64,000 nt of DNA, from the NCBI GenBank assembly GCA_034408895.1, contig JAWXCI010000045.1, positions 62,001 to 126,000 on the forward strand. Reading direction: 5' to 3'. This DNA is from UBA4660 sp034408895. GTDB taxonomy: Bacteria > Bacteroidota > Bacteroidia > Flavobacteriales_D > Sanyastnellaceae. Below are positions 43,635 to 53,021 of this stretch, one piece after another. The notes under the pieces were generated by a model. That model had not been told where the DNA came from. It saw nothing but the letters and a program-made list of their open reading frames with translations, and searched no databases. Each line of letters opens with the position of its first letter. Position 1 is the stretch's first letter. The position numbers were made by a program, and so were the translations under genes.

Positions 43635-44048
43635 CTATTCGGCCGAAATTTTATGAACATCATTGTTGTCGGCTTCAATTTGGTTTTTCACATTGCGGAT
43701 GCGAATGGAAACGCCTGCCATTTCGCCATAGCCATTGGACACCAGCCAGGTTATTGCACCGTCTTCATTATCGGCCCCGCGTGCCATTTTCTCCAACACA
43801 TCAAATCCGAATTTTTTTAACCATACCAGTGCGTTGGGATTTCCTTCCGCGCCATTGATAAGTGCCATCAGGTGTTCATGTCGGTTTTGCAGAAGCCAGT
43901 TGCGCGCTTCATCCTTGTTGTGAAGAGCAAAGACGAACAATCCCAATTCGGGGTAACCGTTTTGAATAAGCCATTGCCTTAACTCTTTGTTGCCGCTGAT
44001 GGCTTCGCCCCAAGCCATGATAACTTTGGCGGGATATTCAAATTTCAT
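43635..44048 (-). CDS. Small helical-repeat protein, unrecognised
   Basis: A 137-residue cytoplasmic protein built of about four related helical units of 25-34 residues, each with a WL or WLx-NGY core: LRQWLIQNGYPEL, ARNWLLQNRHEHL, ALVWLKKFGFDVL, AITWLVSNGYGEM. It has no signal or cysteine. It lies just upstream of the kinase/regulator pair, 59 bases from the kinase stop-start side. No family name known to me; a protein-binding solenoid is plausible. ATG at 44048 preferred over an upstream start at 44063. Confidence 0.6.
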   Translation of the reverse strand: MKFEYPAKVIMAWGEAISGNKELRQWLIQNGYPELGLFVFALHNKDEARNWLLQNRHEHLMALINGAEGNPNALVWLKKFGFDVLEKMARGADNEDGAITWLVSNGYGEMAGVSIRIRNVKNQIEADNNDVHKISAE

Positions 44049-44557
44049 ATCGCAAAGATGCATGAGGGCAAAACAGAATTATGAGCAAATTATTCTTTGG
44101 TGAAGGTTGATTTCGGAAATTATTGCACCAATTCTCAAAGCGATAGTTCCAAAATTCGTGATGAGTTCGCGGAAAATGCACTCCGCCCTTCTGCACCTTT
44201 TAAAAAATCTGAAAGCCCGCCCAGAAGTATACCAACAAGGGAGGTTGTCTGAAAAGGGGTTAATCGTCTACAGGAAAAAGTAATGTACAAACTCATTTCA
44301 AAAATGCTTGAGGTTGACGGTGCGACACATGACAATAAAAAGGCAAGAGAAAAAAGAATGAAATGCTATCCAACGTAATTTCCTTCATGCCTCACAATCG
44401 TGATAGCGCGTTCGGGTAGTCGGAAGCACAATTGTATCAGGCCAGATTTTCCAAATCATCCCGTAGAAATAATTGCATTCCAAACCTTGCACATTAAAAA
44501 AATTTGGTACGAGCATCAGACTACAAGACCTTCACGGGCTTTAAAAAAAATTCAATT
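44049..44557. other. Gene-free interval before the M36 protease
   Basis: No confident gene in 509 bases. A short plus-strand frame at 44100-44252 (50 codons from GTG, IRDEFAENALRPSAPFKK region) has a coding-like composition but no known family, start signal or terminator. The rest is AT-rich with no clear promoter; TTAAAAAAATTTGG at 44494-44507 may be part of the protease promoter. Confidence 0.35.
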
Positions 44558-47554
44558 ATGAGAAAAAATCAACTTTTATTTTTGGTGATGGTTGCGGCAT
44601 CCATGTCTGTCATTGCACAAGGCAATCTTGAATTCACACATGATGATGCCGAAGTGAAACTGTCTAAAGACCAGCCTTATGATTTAATGTACCAGCAGGA
44701 GTTGCGGGCGCAGATGGGCTGGCAACAATTTCTTGAGGAACATGGCCAGTGGTATGTCCACTTTAATGAAGCAACTGGGTTGCCACACAGGGCTTATGGC
44801 TCACCGGTTCCCGTTCAAGGTTCATCCCCTGAAGAAATGGCGATGAACTTCGTAAGCCAGCATTTGCAAATGTTCAATCTTCCAGTAGAAGAATTGGAAT
44901 TGCCCGCTGCTCCGATTAAAGGTAAATACACTTGGGTGAATTTCCGGCAAGTACATCAGGGATTGCCCGTGCTCCACAGCCGTGTTGCAGTGAAACTTTT
45001 GGGTAATGAAGTGGTGCTATTCGGTTGCGAGGCATATTCAAATATGTCGGTTGACATCAACCCGACACTTCCAGCAAGCCAGGCATTGAATGTTGCGGTA
45101 AGCGGAATTACCAACCAAATTTTGGGTACTGAAATCACTGGAGGTCTCAAGATTCTACCCGTTCCTGGAAACAAATCCTGTAGTTTCCATCTGGTATACC
45201 AATGCTTGGTGAAAAGCATAAGTAGTAATGATGTTCCTGCAAACTACCTAACGTACGTGGATGCTCACAACGGGCAGATACTTATGCGCACAAATACTGT
45301 GCATCACATTTGTGATCACGCTTGTTATCACGAACCTGAACTTCCTCCCAATCCTGCCATGCTGCCTGTTCTCGATTCGCAGGTAAATCTTAGCGGTGAT
45401 GCTTATCCTTTTAGTCCTTATGATAACATCGAATCATTCCCGATGACCAATGTGCAGATAAACGCAGGAGGCGACAACTATTACACCGATGAAACTGGTT
45501 TTGTGAACATCCCGGAAACACCCGGAACACAAGCCCAAGTGAGGCTCATGGGTTTGTGGAGCAGAGTGTACACCGATGGTGTAACACCAGCTTTCAACTT
45601 CACACTGCAAACCGGGACGAATAATGAGAACTTCAACATAGTAGCGAACATAAAAGAAAGATCTGCCTACAAAGGAGTGAACGAAATTCATGAACACATG
45701 AAATCCTGGCTACCTGATTTTACAGAAATGGATTTTCAACTTACCACCAACGTAGATGTGGCTGGTGAGTGCAATGCCTTTTATGATGGAGAATCCATCA
45801 ATTTTTATTCGATAGGTGGAGGATGCAATGCAACTTCACAGATTGCTGATGTGGTATATCATGAATACGGGCATGGTATCAACGACAAGTATTACCAAAG
45901 CATCGGAGGAAACTTCATCAATGGCGCAATGGGTGAAGGATATGCTGATTACTGGGCAATTTCATTGACTAACAATCCACACCTTGGCCAGGGATTTTAT
46001 ACCGACAGTCAGGATGGAATCCGCAGGTATGATCTCGAACCCGCGGTTTACCCCGTGGATTTATCCGGTGAGGTACATGCCGATGGAGAAATAATTATGG
46101 GTGCTTGGTGGGACACTCATCTTCTAATGGGAAGCGACTGGGATTTAACCATGCCCATTTTTCTCGAAGCATATTTAGGACTACAAGCAGAAACACCTGG
46201 CGGACAGGAAGGTGCTGCATATACTGATGTATTGGTTGATGCCTTGATGGCTGATGATAACGATGGGGATATCACCAACGGAACGCCTAATTCGGCAGCC
46301 ATCATCGAAGGCTTTGCCATCCATGGCATCACCTTGTTGAGCAACGCTACACTTTATCATAACGATATTGAATTTGCAATGGATGAAACGCCCATCAACA
46401 TCAACGCAACATTGGATCTTGATTTTGATTTTATCCCATTTCTCGAAAGTGCATCACTCAACTACAAACTGAACGATGAAGTAGTGTGGACAGAAGTAGC
46501 TATGAACAATACTGGGGGCGAGAGTTATCAAGCCGTTATTCCGGCACAACCCAAAGGAACTGTGATAGCTTATTATTTGTCAACGCACGACATTTTTGGC
46601 AACATCAGCAACGTGCAACCAGTGGCGGCATCACTTGATGTTTATCCCAACTTACCCTATTTCATCCTAGTGGGTGTGGAAGCAATTGGTATTCATGATT
46701 GTGATGACAATGAAGACTGGGGAGCATGGGAAGAAGGTGTACCGGGCGACAATGCCGGAACCGGCACCTGGATTTTTGCCGAACCTGCAGGGTCTTACGG
46801 TACTGACGGAGGAATGGTGCAGGTGGAGTACCAGCACACTCCCGGTGGAGAATATTGTTTTGTAACAGGAAATGCCGATGAAACAGAAACAATAGGGGCC
46901 AACGATGTGGATGACGGACATACCACACTCCAGACTTCAGAAATTGACCTCACCGAATATGTAAACCCGATTATTGCCTACTGGAGATATTACACCAATA
47001 GCCCTTCCGGTGGTGCCAATCCTGGTGCCGACTGGTGGCAGGTGCGCATAAGCGATAATGGCGGCAACACTTGGACCTATATTGAAAACAACCTGACCGA
47101 TGATATGAGCTGGAGGCGCAACGCATTCCGCGTTCTTGATTATGTGGATGCCACAAACGAAGTGATGCTTCAGTTTATAGCATCTGATAGCACACACATT
47201 GGTGAATACCTCGATGGCGGCTCACTCATTGAAGCCACAGTGGATGATTTTGTGGTGTACGATGAAGCGGTTGAACCTACAGTAAGCGAAATTTCGACCT
47301 TAGCTTCACTCAACATCTACCCTAATCCTGCCAGTTCGTTTGTATGGATGGATATTGAGCTTGCAAAAACTTCAGAAATAGGCATGGTACTTTACAATAA
47401 CATTGGCGAAGAAGTATTAGTGCTTCCATCCAGCCAGTTTCCTGCCGGAAGCAACCGTATCCGTCTACCTCTTGCTTCCCTTAATTCAGGAATTTATTTA
47501 TTGAAGATGGAGGCTGGAAGCCAACGTTTGCTCGAAAAAATTATAGTGAAGTAA
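44558..47554 (+). CDS. Secreted M36 (fungalysin-type) metalloprotease, T9SS cargo
   Basis: A 998-residue secreted protease. Signal peptide (LFLVMVAASMSVIAQ), an FTP/PepSY-type inhibitory propeptide (to about residue 250; FRQVHQGLPVLHSRVAVKL), then the M36 catalytic domain with zinc ligands H435-EYG-H439 and E460 (GEGYADYW). Beyond residue ~600 come beta domains (an Ig-like NATLDLDFDF region and a MAM/jelly-roll-like segment near IAYWRYYTNSP) and a type A T9SS sorting domain (LNIYPNPASSFVW). It should digest extracellular protein. A bidirectional terminator follows. ATG at 44558 chosen because it directly starts the signal. Confidence 0.93.
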   Translation: MRKNQLLFLVMVAASMSVIAQGNLEFTHDDAEVKLSKDQPYDLMYQQELRAQMGWQQFLEEHGQWYVHFNEATGLPHRAYGSPVPVQGSSPEEMAMNFVSQHLQMFNLPVEELELPAAPIKGKYTWVNFRQVHQGLPVLHSRVAVKLLGNEVVLFGCEAYSNMSVDINPTLPASQALNVAVSGITNQILGTEITGGLKILPVPGNKSCSFHLVYQCLVKSISSNDVPANYLTYVDAHNGQILMRTNTVHHICDHACYHEPELPPNPAMLPVLDSQVNLSGDAYPFSPYDNIESFPMTNVQINAGGDNYYTDETGFVNIPETPGTQAQVRLMGLWSRVYTDGVTPAFNFTLQTGTNNENFNIVANIKERSAYKGVNEIHEHMKSWLPDFTEMDFQLTTNVDVAGECNAFYDGESINFYSIGGGCNATSQIADVVYHEYGHGINDKYYQSIGGNFINGAMGEGYADYWAISLTNNPHLGQGFYTDSQDGIRRYDLEPAVYPVDLSGEVHADGEIIMGAWWDTHLLMGSDWDLTMPIFLEAYLGLQAETPGGQEGAAYTDVLVDALMADDNDGDITNGTPNSAAIIEGFAIHGITLLSNATLYHNDIEFAMDETPININATLDLDFDFIPFLESASLNYKLNDEVVWTEVAMNNTGGESYQAVIPAQPKGTVIAYYLSTHDIFGNISNVQPVAASLDVYPNLPYFILVGVEAIGIHDCDDNEDWGAWEEGVPGDNAGTGTWIFAEPAGSYGTDGGMVQVEYQHTPGGEYCFVTGNADETETIGANDVDDGHTTLQTSEIDLTEYVNPIIAYWRYYTNSPSGGANPGADWWQVRISDNGGNTWTYIENNLTDDMSWRRNAFRVLDYVDATNEVMLQFIASDSTHIGEYLDGGSLIEATVDDFVVYDEAVEPTVSEISTLASLNIYPNPASSFVWMDIELAKTSEIGMVLYNNIGEEVLVLPSSQFPAGSNRIRLPLASLNSGIYLLKMEAGSQRLLEKIIVK

Positions 47555-47572
47555 TTCATATTACTAAAAAAG

Positions 47573-47607
47573 AAAACCGCCACGCAATAAAGTGTGGCGG
47601 TTTTTTT
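47573..47607. terminator. Bidirectional terminator between the M36 and SIMPL genes
   Basis: ACCGCCAC and GTGGCGGT pair around an 8-base loop, followed by seven T on the plus strand and, read the other way, by TTTTCTTTTTT. It serves the two converging genes. Confidence 0.88.
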
Positions 47608-47625
47608 GTGAATGATGTTTGTGAT

Positions 47626-47724
47626 TTACTTCGTTGGAAGTTCCTTGGTGGCCCCATCACCCGTCACAAGCAGATATTTGTATTCCGTTTTTGTTTCCTT
47701 CGACACGTCAGGTTTTTCGGGTTT
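47626..47724 (-). other. In-frame coding-like continuation beyond the SIMPL gene TAG stop
   Basis: Directly after the TAG that ends the SIMPL gene, the same frame stays open for 32 sense codons to a TAA at 47626-47628, reading KPEKPDVSKETKTEYKYLL and onward to ELPTK. The sequence is highly charged, looks like a protein tail and has sound codons. Either the TAG is a recent nonsense mutation, a sequencing error, or the codon is sometimes read through. Confidence 0.55.
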
Positions 47725-48612
47725 CTACTCCAGGGTGAATTTCACCTGAAGGTTGTATGTGTACTGCACTGATGGTTCAATAATTTCCGGATTGAAAATG
47801 ATGTCGTATCCGTTGTAAGGAATTTTGTTGTAATAAACCGTGGACGGCCTTCTAATCTGAGTGGGTTGTGCTTTTTTCTTGGCGGCATCAATGGAAATGC
47901 TGGAGCTTGCCTGGTAGGCGGTGTAACGATCCAACGGAAAGAACACTCCGATTTTATCAGTAGCCAGTGTCCATTGCCCATCCATTGCCACTCCCAGTTT
48001 TTTGTATTGTGCTACTCGTTTCTCTACCATCTTGGTGGCTTCCGTGCGAAGTGAATCGTAAATATGCTCCATGTTCTTCACGTAGTAGTCCACCTTCACC
48101 AAATCGTAAATTTCATTGATAGCCGCAGCAGTGATAATTTCATCCAGCACCTGTTCATCGCGAAAATGGATGTGGATGTTTTTCTGCATCTCGAATCCCG
48201 CAGGAATTTCGGTAAAGGTTTTAGAAAAGAGTTTGCGCGTTGTTTCAATTTCATAAACAGGAACCAGCGAAAGCATGTCAATCACAAAATCATCCTCACG
48301 CACTCCCACTTTCACTACATCCCTTTTGAAACGGTTGATGCGTTCGTTCATCAGCGAATCGGTTTCGCGAGCTGTGTTGCCGATTTGTATCAAGTTGAAA
48401 ATGGCCAGGTAGGAGTCGGCTTTAACATTGTACATGGCATTCACTTCCAGCAACACTTCGTTTTGATTGTTGAAGAAAGCTTTGTCGAAAAAAGTTTGGT
48501 TCTGTAAAAGCCATCGCTGATTTTCGTTGTAAAGAATGTTGCCCGAAGCCTGGGCAAAAGCAATTCCTGAATACAGGAACATAAAAAACACTAAGCAAAA
48601 TTTTGAATACAT
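47725..48612 (-). CDS. SIMPL-domain (DUF541-like) secreted protein
   Basis: A 295-residue protein with a signal peptide (FMFLYSGIAFAQ) and a SIMPL-like domain (ADSYLAIFNLIQIGNTARET; DFVIDMLSLVPVYEIE; KLGVAMDGQWTLATD). SIMPL proteins act in the periplasm or extracellularly and have been linked to signalling and stress; the precise function here is unknown. The frame ends in TAG but continues open for 32 codons beyond it (see the separate entry), so the true protein may be ~328 residues. Confidence 0.82.
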   Translation of the reverse strand: MYSKFCLVFFMFLYSGIAFAQASGNILYNENQRWLLQNQTFFDKAFFNNQNEVLLEVNAMYNVKADSYLAIFNLIQIGNTARETDSLMNERINRFKRDVVKVGVREDDFVIDMLSLVPVYEIETTRKLFSKTFTEIPAGFEMQKNIHIHFRDEQVLDEIITAAAINEIYDLVKVDYYVKNMEHIYDSLRTEATKMVEKRVAQYKKLGVAMDGQWTLATDKIGVFFPLDRYTAYQASSSISIDAAKKKAQPTQIRRPSTVYYNKIPYNGYDIIFNPEIIEPSVQYTYNLQVKFTLE

Positions 48613-48820
48613 AGTAGTACGGATTATTTGATTTAGCCAACCCGTACACTAAGCGAACATTTTCGTTCAGATCGTCATTCCACTTTCGCTATCCAATAAG
48701 CGATAGCATCATAAAGAATCAGTTGCTATCGGGAATTGTCAAGTTACGAAGAGAGCAAAGGCGTGTAGCGCTAGTTAACGCTTCTTACTGTGAAATTGCG
48801 GAGGCGGTCCATTCAATTCT

Positions 48821-49192
48821 CTAATTGAGAATTTTGACACGAATCTCAATCTCTTCACTTCCTTTTTTGGTATTGGACATCAGCAATATTTTCCTGTATT
48901 GCCAGCCCGTTTTTCCTTTAGAATCAAAGTAAACTTTTATCTGCCCTGCTTTTCCAGGCAGAATGGGTTCCTTGGAAAATTCTACTCGAGTGCAGGTACA
49001 CTCGACTTTGTAGTCAGAGATTATGAGTGGAACATTTCCGGTATTAGTAAAATCGAAAGTGCATTCAAGCGGTGTTCCTTCCGTTGTTGGTTCGAACTTG
49101 TGCACTTTCTCTTCAAAAGAAAACTCCGCAAATTGCGCTATGGCAATTGCGGAGTTCAATATGAAGATGCAAAGAGTGATGAAATATTTCAT
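48821..49192 (-). CDS. DUF1573 protein (copy E)
   Basis: A 123-residue secreted DUF1573 protein: a short signal peptide (LCIFILNSAIAIAQ) then one domain (VHKFEPTTEGTPLECTFDFT; VECTCTRVEFSKEP). The CGC motif is CTC here. It is the last of three in a row, 13 bases after copy D. ATG at 49192 was chosen because it begins the signal. Function unknown. Confidence 0.85.
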   Translation of the reverse strand: MKYFITLCIFILNSAIAIAQFAEFSFEEKVHKFEPTTEGTPLECTFDFTNTGNVPLIISDYKVECTCTRVEFSKEPILPGKAGQIKVYFDSKGKTGWQYRKILLMSNTKKGSEEIEIRVKILN

Positions 49193-49205
49193 CGCTGTTG
49201 CATTT

Positions 49206-49679
49206 TTAGTTGTTTTCGGGAGCACCAGAAGGTGTTCTCACAGGTGCGCCTGGTGTTGCACCGCCATTAGGGTCAACCTCAACAGAACCTTTGATGCGAA
49301 CCACTTTGGTGGGTTCGTTATCAGCGTTGGAGTTGATGGTTACACTCTTATTAATTGGACCACTGCGCTTGGTGTCGTACTTCACCGAAATCATGGATGT
49401 TTGCCCTGGAAGGATCGGGTTAGGATCACACTTGGGAACGGTACATCCGCATGAACCTTTGCACTTGCTCAAAATAAGCGGGCCAACTCCTGTGTTGGTT
49501 ACTTTGAATTCGCAGGTTCCGTCACCACCATAAGGAATGGTTCCGTAGTCGTGAACTTCTTTGTCCAGTGTAATGATTGCTCCGCTAGGCGTTATTGGTG
49601 TTGTTGCGGGTTCAGTGGTTTGGGCAAAAGCGGAAAAGCATCCGATTGCAATTGCCAGTGTAAAAAGAATTTTTTTCAT
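49206..49679 (-). CDS. DUF1573 protein (copy D)
   Basis: A 157-residue secreted protein with signal peptide (LAIAIGCFSAFAQ), a DUF1573 domain (EVHDYGTIPYGGDGTCEF; GSCGCTVPKCDPNPILPG) and a Pro/Gly-rich tail (GGATPGAPVRTP). The domain is clearly closer to copy C than to copies A/B. Probably cotranscribed with copies C and E. Confidence 0.88.
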   Translation of the reverse strand: MKKILFTLAIAIGCFSAFAQTTEPATTPITPSGAIITLDKEVHDYGTIPYGGDGTCEFKVTNTGVGPLILSKCKGSCGCTVPKCDPNPILPGQTSMISVKYDTKRSGPINKSVTINSNADNEPTKVVRIKGSVEVDPNGGATPGAPVRTPSGAPENN

Positions 49680-49789
49680 TGTTTTTTTGTTTGATGAGTT
49701 TTTTGTTGTTGTCTGTTATTTCTACCCAAATTAAGGGTCAGTTTGTTTCGTATCAAAAGCCGTTTAACTAAACTTTAACGGCTGTCACG

Positions 49790-50206
49790 TTACTCGATCA
49801 CTTCGCCTTTTATCCTAACCTTCACTTCAGTGCTGTCTTTGCTGTTGCTTGTTATAGTGATGAACTTGTTGAAGGTGCCCAACTTGTCTGTCTTGTACTG
49901 CACTTTTATTTCGTTGGCGGCCCCTGGCAAAATGGGTGTAGGATCACATTCAGGAACGGTACATCCGCAAGATGCCTTGCACTTCGAAATTATCAGTGGC
50001 TGGTCGCCTGTGTTCGTCACCTTAAATGAACAGATGGCTTCCGAATCTTTTTTTATCTGGCCAAATTCATGTTCTTCTTCGGCTAGCGTCAGGAGCGGGC
50101 CACCCGCTGTTATCTCTACGTTGCTGTTTCCCTCCTGTGCTCCCGACTCGCATGATGCTATCGCCAACGAAATGGCCAAACACAGAAGGAGTAATAATTT
50201 TTTCAT
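49790..50206 (-). CDS. DUF1573 lipoprotein (copy C)
   Basis: A 138-residue lipoprotein: signal with cysteine in AIASCESG, then a DUF1573 domain (EEEHEFGQIKKDSEAICSF; ASCGCTVPECDPTPILPG). First gene of the three-copy run. ATG at 50206 chosen because it begins the lipoprotein signal; the frame extends upstream without a signal. Confidence 0.88.
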   Translation of the reverse strand: MKKLLLLLCLAISLAIASCESGAQEGNSNVEITAGGPLLTLAEEEHEFGQIKKDSEAICSFKVTNTGDQPLIISKCKASCGCTVPECDPTPILPGAANEIKVQYKTDKLGTFNKFITITSNSKDSTEVKVRIKGEVIE

Positions 50207-50329
50207 TGTGGAAAATCTCTTTGAACTTTTGATGATGCAAATGTGTGCTGATGTGTTGTGGACAGGCAACGACTTTAACACGTACTTAAACGGTTTAACA
50301 AGACTTTAAACTCTGCCAATTCATGTTTC

Positions 50330-50337
50330 TATTTTTG
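50330..50337 (+). promoter_or_regulatory. Candidate -7 box of valS
   Basis: TATTTTTG matches TAnnTTTG exactly and stands 34 bases before the valS ATG. A weak -33-like ACTTTAAA is 20-odd bases upstream. Confidence 0.45.
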
Positions 50338-50371
50338 ACCTCTTCATCAAAACACTGATTCGAACAAGCTA

Positions 50372-52993
50372 ATGTCAAAGGAAATTCCCAGTAGATATGA
50401 CCCGTCAGCAACTGAAGACAAGTGGTACGCATTCTGGCTCGAAAATAAATTTTTTAAATCGGTGCCGGACGGGCGCAAGCCCTTCACCATTGTTATTCCG
50501 CCACCCAATGTGACTGGCGTTTTGCACATGGGGCACATGCTCAACAATACCATTCAGGATGTGCTGGTGCGCAGGGCGCGCATGCTTGGCTTCAATGCTT
50601 GCTGGGTACCGGGAACCGATCATGCTTCCATTGCCACTGAAGCCAAAGTGGTGAGAAAACTTCGCGAAGAAGGCATCAAAAAATCAGACCTGAGTCGTGA
50701 AGATTTTTTGGAACACGCCTGGGACTGGACCCGCAAACATGGAGGCATTATTCTCGAACAACTCAAGAAACTGGGTGCGAGTTGCGACTGGGATCGCACC
50801 CGCTTCACCATGGATGAAAAATATTATGACAGTGTGATTGATGTTTTTATTGACCTCCATAAGAAAGGCAAAATCTACCGGGGCGAACGCATGATTAACT
50901 GGGACCCCGCAGCCCGAACAGCCCTGAGCGATGAGGAAGTGCTTTACAAAGAAGTCAATTCAAAATTGTACTTTGTGAGATACGAAATTGCCGGAAACAA
51001 AAATGAGTTTGTGACCATTGCAACCACACGTCCTGAGACTATTCTTGGCGACACTGCCATCTGCATTCACCCCAAAGATGAGCGGTACAAACACCTGCAT
51101 GGCCAACGTGCAATTGTTCCAATTATCAATCGCGAAATTCCAATTATTACGGATGAATACGTAGAGATGGAATTCGGAACCGGCTGTTTGAAAGTGACTC
51201 CGGCACACGACCCGAACGATTTTGTTCTGGGTGAAAAACATAAACTCGAAATCGTGAACATGATGAACGATGACGGCACTGTGAGTGCAGCAGGGCAGGT
51301 TTATGTGGGTCTTGATCGTTTCAAAGCAAGGAAGAAAATAGCTGAAGACATTGAGAAACTCGGTCAACTTGTGAGAGTGGAGGAACTTCAAAACAAGGTT
51401 GGTTTCAGTGAGCGCACCGATGTACAAATTGAACCGCGCCTTTCATTGCAATGGTTTGTGGATATGAAGGAGTTGAGTAAACCGGCTCTCGAAAATGTGA
51501 TGAATGACAACATTCGATTTTTCCCGCCCAAGTTCAAGAACAGTTATCGAAACTGGATGGAGAACATCAGGGACTGGTGTATTTCACGACAGTTGTGGTG
51601 GGGGCATCGCATTCCGGCATGGTACGCTCCCGATGGTTCGTTTGCAGTTGCGAAAACAAAAGAAGAAGCCTACTCGCAGCTGGCAGCCCACGACCCAAAG
51701 CTCAACGCAAATAATATCAGCCAAGACACAGATGTACTCGACACCTGGTTTTCTTCATGGCTATGGCCCATTTCGGTTTTCGATGGTTTTTACAAGAAGG
51801 ATGAAGTGGATTATTACTACCCGACAAACGATCTTGTAACCGCTCCTGAAATTATGTTTTTCTGGGTGGCTCGTATGATCATTGCGGGCTACGAATACCG
51901 TGGTGAGTTGCCGTTCCGTAATGTGTATTACACAGGCATTGTGCGTGACAAGCAGGGGAAAAAAATGTCTAAGTCACTTGGCAATTCCCCTGACCCTCTT
52001 GAACTGATTGCAAAACATGGTGCCGATGGTGTGCGCGTAGGAATGTTACTCTCGTCACCTGCTGGAAATGATTTGCTTTTTGATGAATCACTTTGTGAAC
52101 AGGGAAGAAATTTTGCCAACAAAATCTGGAATGCGTTCCGCCTTGTGAACGGATGGAATGTGGAAGACATTCCTCAGCCGGAATCTTCGCGCATTGCAAT
52201 TGAATGGATGAATTCAAAATTCGATTCCGATCTGGTTGAGTTGAACGATGACTACGAAAAATTCCGCATCAATGAAGCGCTGATGACCACTTACAAATTG
52301 GTGTGGGATGATTTCTGTGCCTGGTATCTCGAAATGATTAAGCCTGTATTTGGCCAGCCTATGGACAAGCAGACTTTTGAATCAACCGTAGAAATTTTTG
52401 AAAAGCTCCTTAAAGTTTTGCATCCCTTCATGCCTTTCATCTCAGAGGAAATCTGGCATTACATCCGTGAACGGCAATCAGCTAATGAATCAATCTGTAT
52501 AGCACCTTGGCCGGAGGTTCGAAATGTGAATGCTGTTTTGCTTTCAGATTTCAACTCGTTCGCTGAAGTAGTGATTGCTATCCGCAATGTGAGAAAAGAA
52601 AATAACATTGCCAACAAAGAAAAATTGAACCTGGTAGTTAAGGCTGCAACAGCCTTGAAAAAAACATTTGATGCCTCGCTTGCCCACTTGTGCAATCTCT
52701 CAGCAATCGAATACACGAATGAAAAACCCGCCAACGCATTTTCCTTCATTGTGGAGTCCAGCGAATACTTCATTCCATTTACTGCCAACGTGGATGTGGA
52801 AGCCGAGAAGAAGAAAATTGCTGAGGAGCTTAACTACACACGTGGCTTCCTGAAATCGGTCGAAGTGAAACTCACCAACGAACGTTTTGTGAACAATGCT
52901 CCCGCTCTGGTGCTGGAGAGCGAACGTAAAAAACAAAACGATGCACTTTCTAAAATAAAAGTGCTGGAGGAAAAGCTTTCCGCCCTGAATTGA
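50372..52993 (+). CDS. valS: Valine-tRNA ligase
   Basis: An 873-residue class I synthetase that charges tRNA(Val). Signatures: HMGH at residues 52-55, the CP1 editing domain in the middle (TTRPETILGDTAICIHP), and KMSKS at 531-535. An anticodon-binding domain and a C-terminal coiled coil (ALVLESERKKQNDALSKIKV) complete it. Length is normal. tpx follows 28 bases later on the same strand and may share a transcript. Confidence 0.98.
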   Translation: MSKEIPSRYDPSATEDKWYAFWLENKFFKSVPDGRKPFTIVIPPPNVTGVLHMGHMLNNTIQDVLVRRARMLGFNACWVPGTDHASIATEAKVVRKLREEGIKKSDLSREDFLEHAWDWTRKHGGIILEQLKKLGASCDWDRTRFTMDEKYYDSVIDVFIDLHKKGKIYRGERMINWDPAARTALSDEEVLYKEVNSKLYFVRYEIAGNKNEFVTIATTRPETILGDTAICIHPKDERYKHLHGQRAIVPIINREIPIITDEYVEMEFGTGCLKVTPAHDPNDFVLGEKHKLEIVNMMNDDGTVSAAGQVYVGLDRFKARKKIAEDIEKLGQLVRVEELQNKVGFSERTDVQIEPRLSLQWFVDMKELSKPALENVMNDNIRFFPPKFKNSYRNWMENIRDWCISRQLWWGHRIPAWYAPDGSFAVAKTKEEAYSQLAAHDPKLNANNISQDTDVLDTWFSSWLWPISVFDGFYKKDEVDYYYPTNDLVTAPEIMFFWVARMIIAGYEYRGELPFRNVYYTGIVRDKQGKKMSKSLGNSPDPLELIAKHGADGVRVGMLLSSPAGNDLLFDESLCEQGRNFANKIWNAFRLVNGWNVEDIPQPESSRIAIEWMNSKFDSDLVELNDDYEKFRINEALMTTYKLVWDDFCAWYLEMIKPVFGQPMDKQTFESTVEIFEKLLKVLHPFMPFISEEIWHYIRERQSANESICIAPWPEVRNVNAVLLSDFNSFAEVVIAIRNVRKENNIANKEKLNLVVKAATALKKTFDASLAHLCNLSAIEYTNEKPANAFSFIVESSEYFIPFTANVDVEAEKKKIAEELNYTRGFLKSVEVKLTNERFVNNAPALVLESERKKQNDALSKIKVLEEKLSALN

Positions 52994-53021
52994 ACATCCC
53001 CTCATCAATTAAAAACAGACT

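Noticed and set aside
44135..44335. Minus-strand short frame before the M36 gene
   Set aside because: No motif, start context or neighbour supports it.
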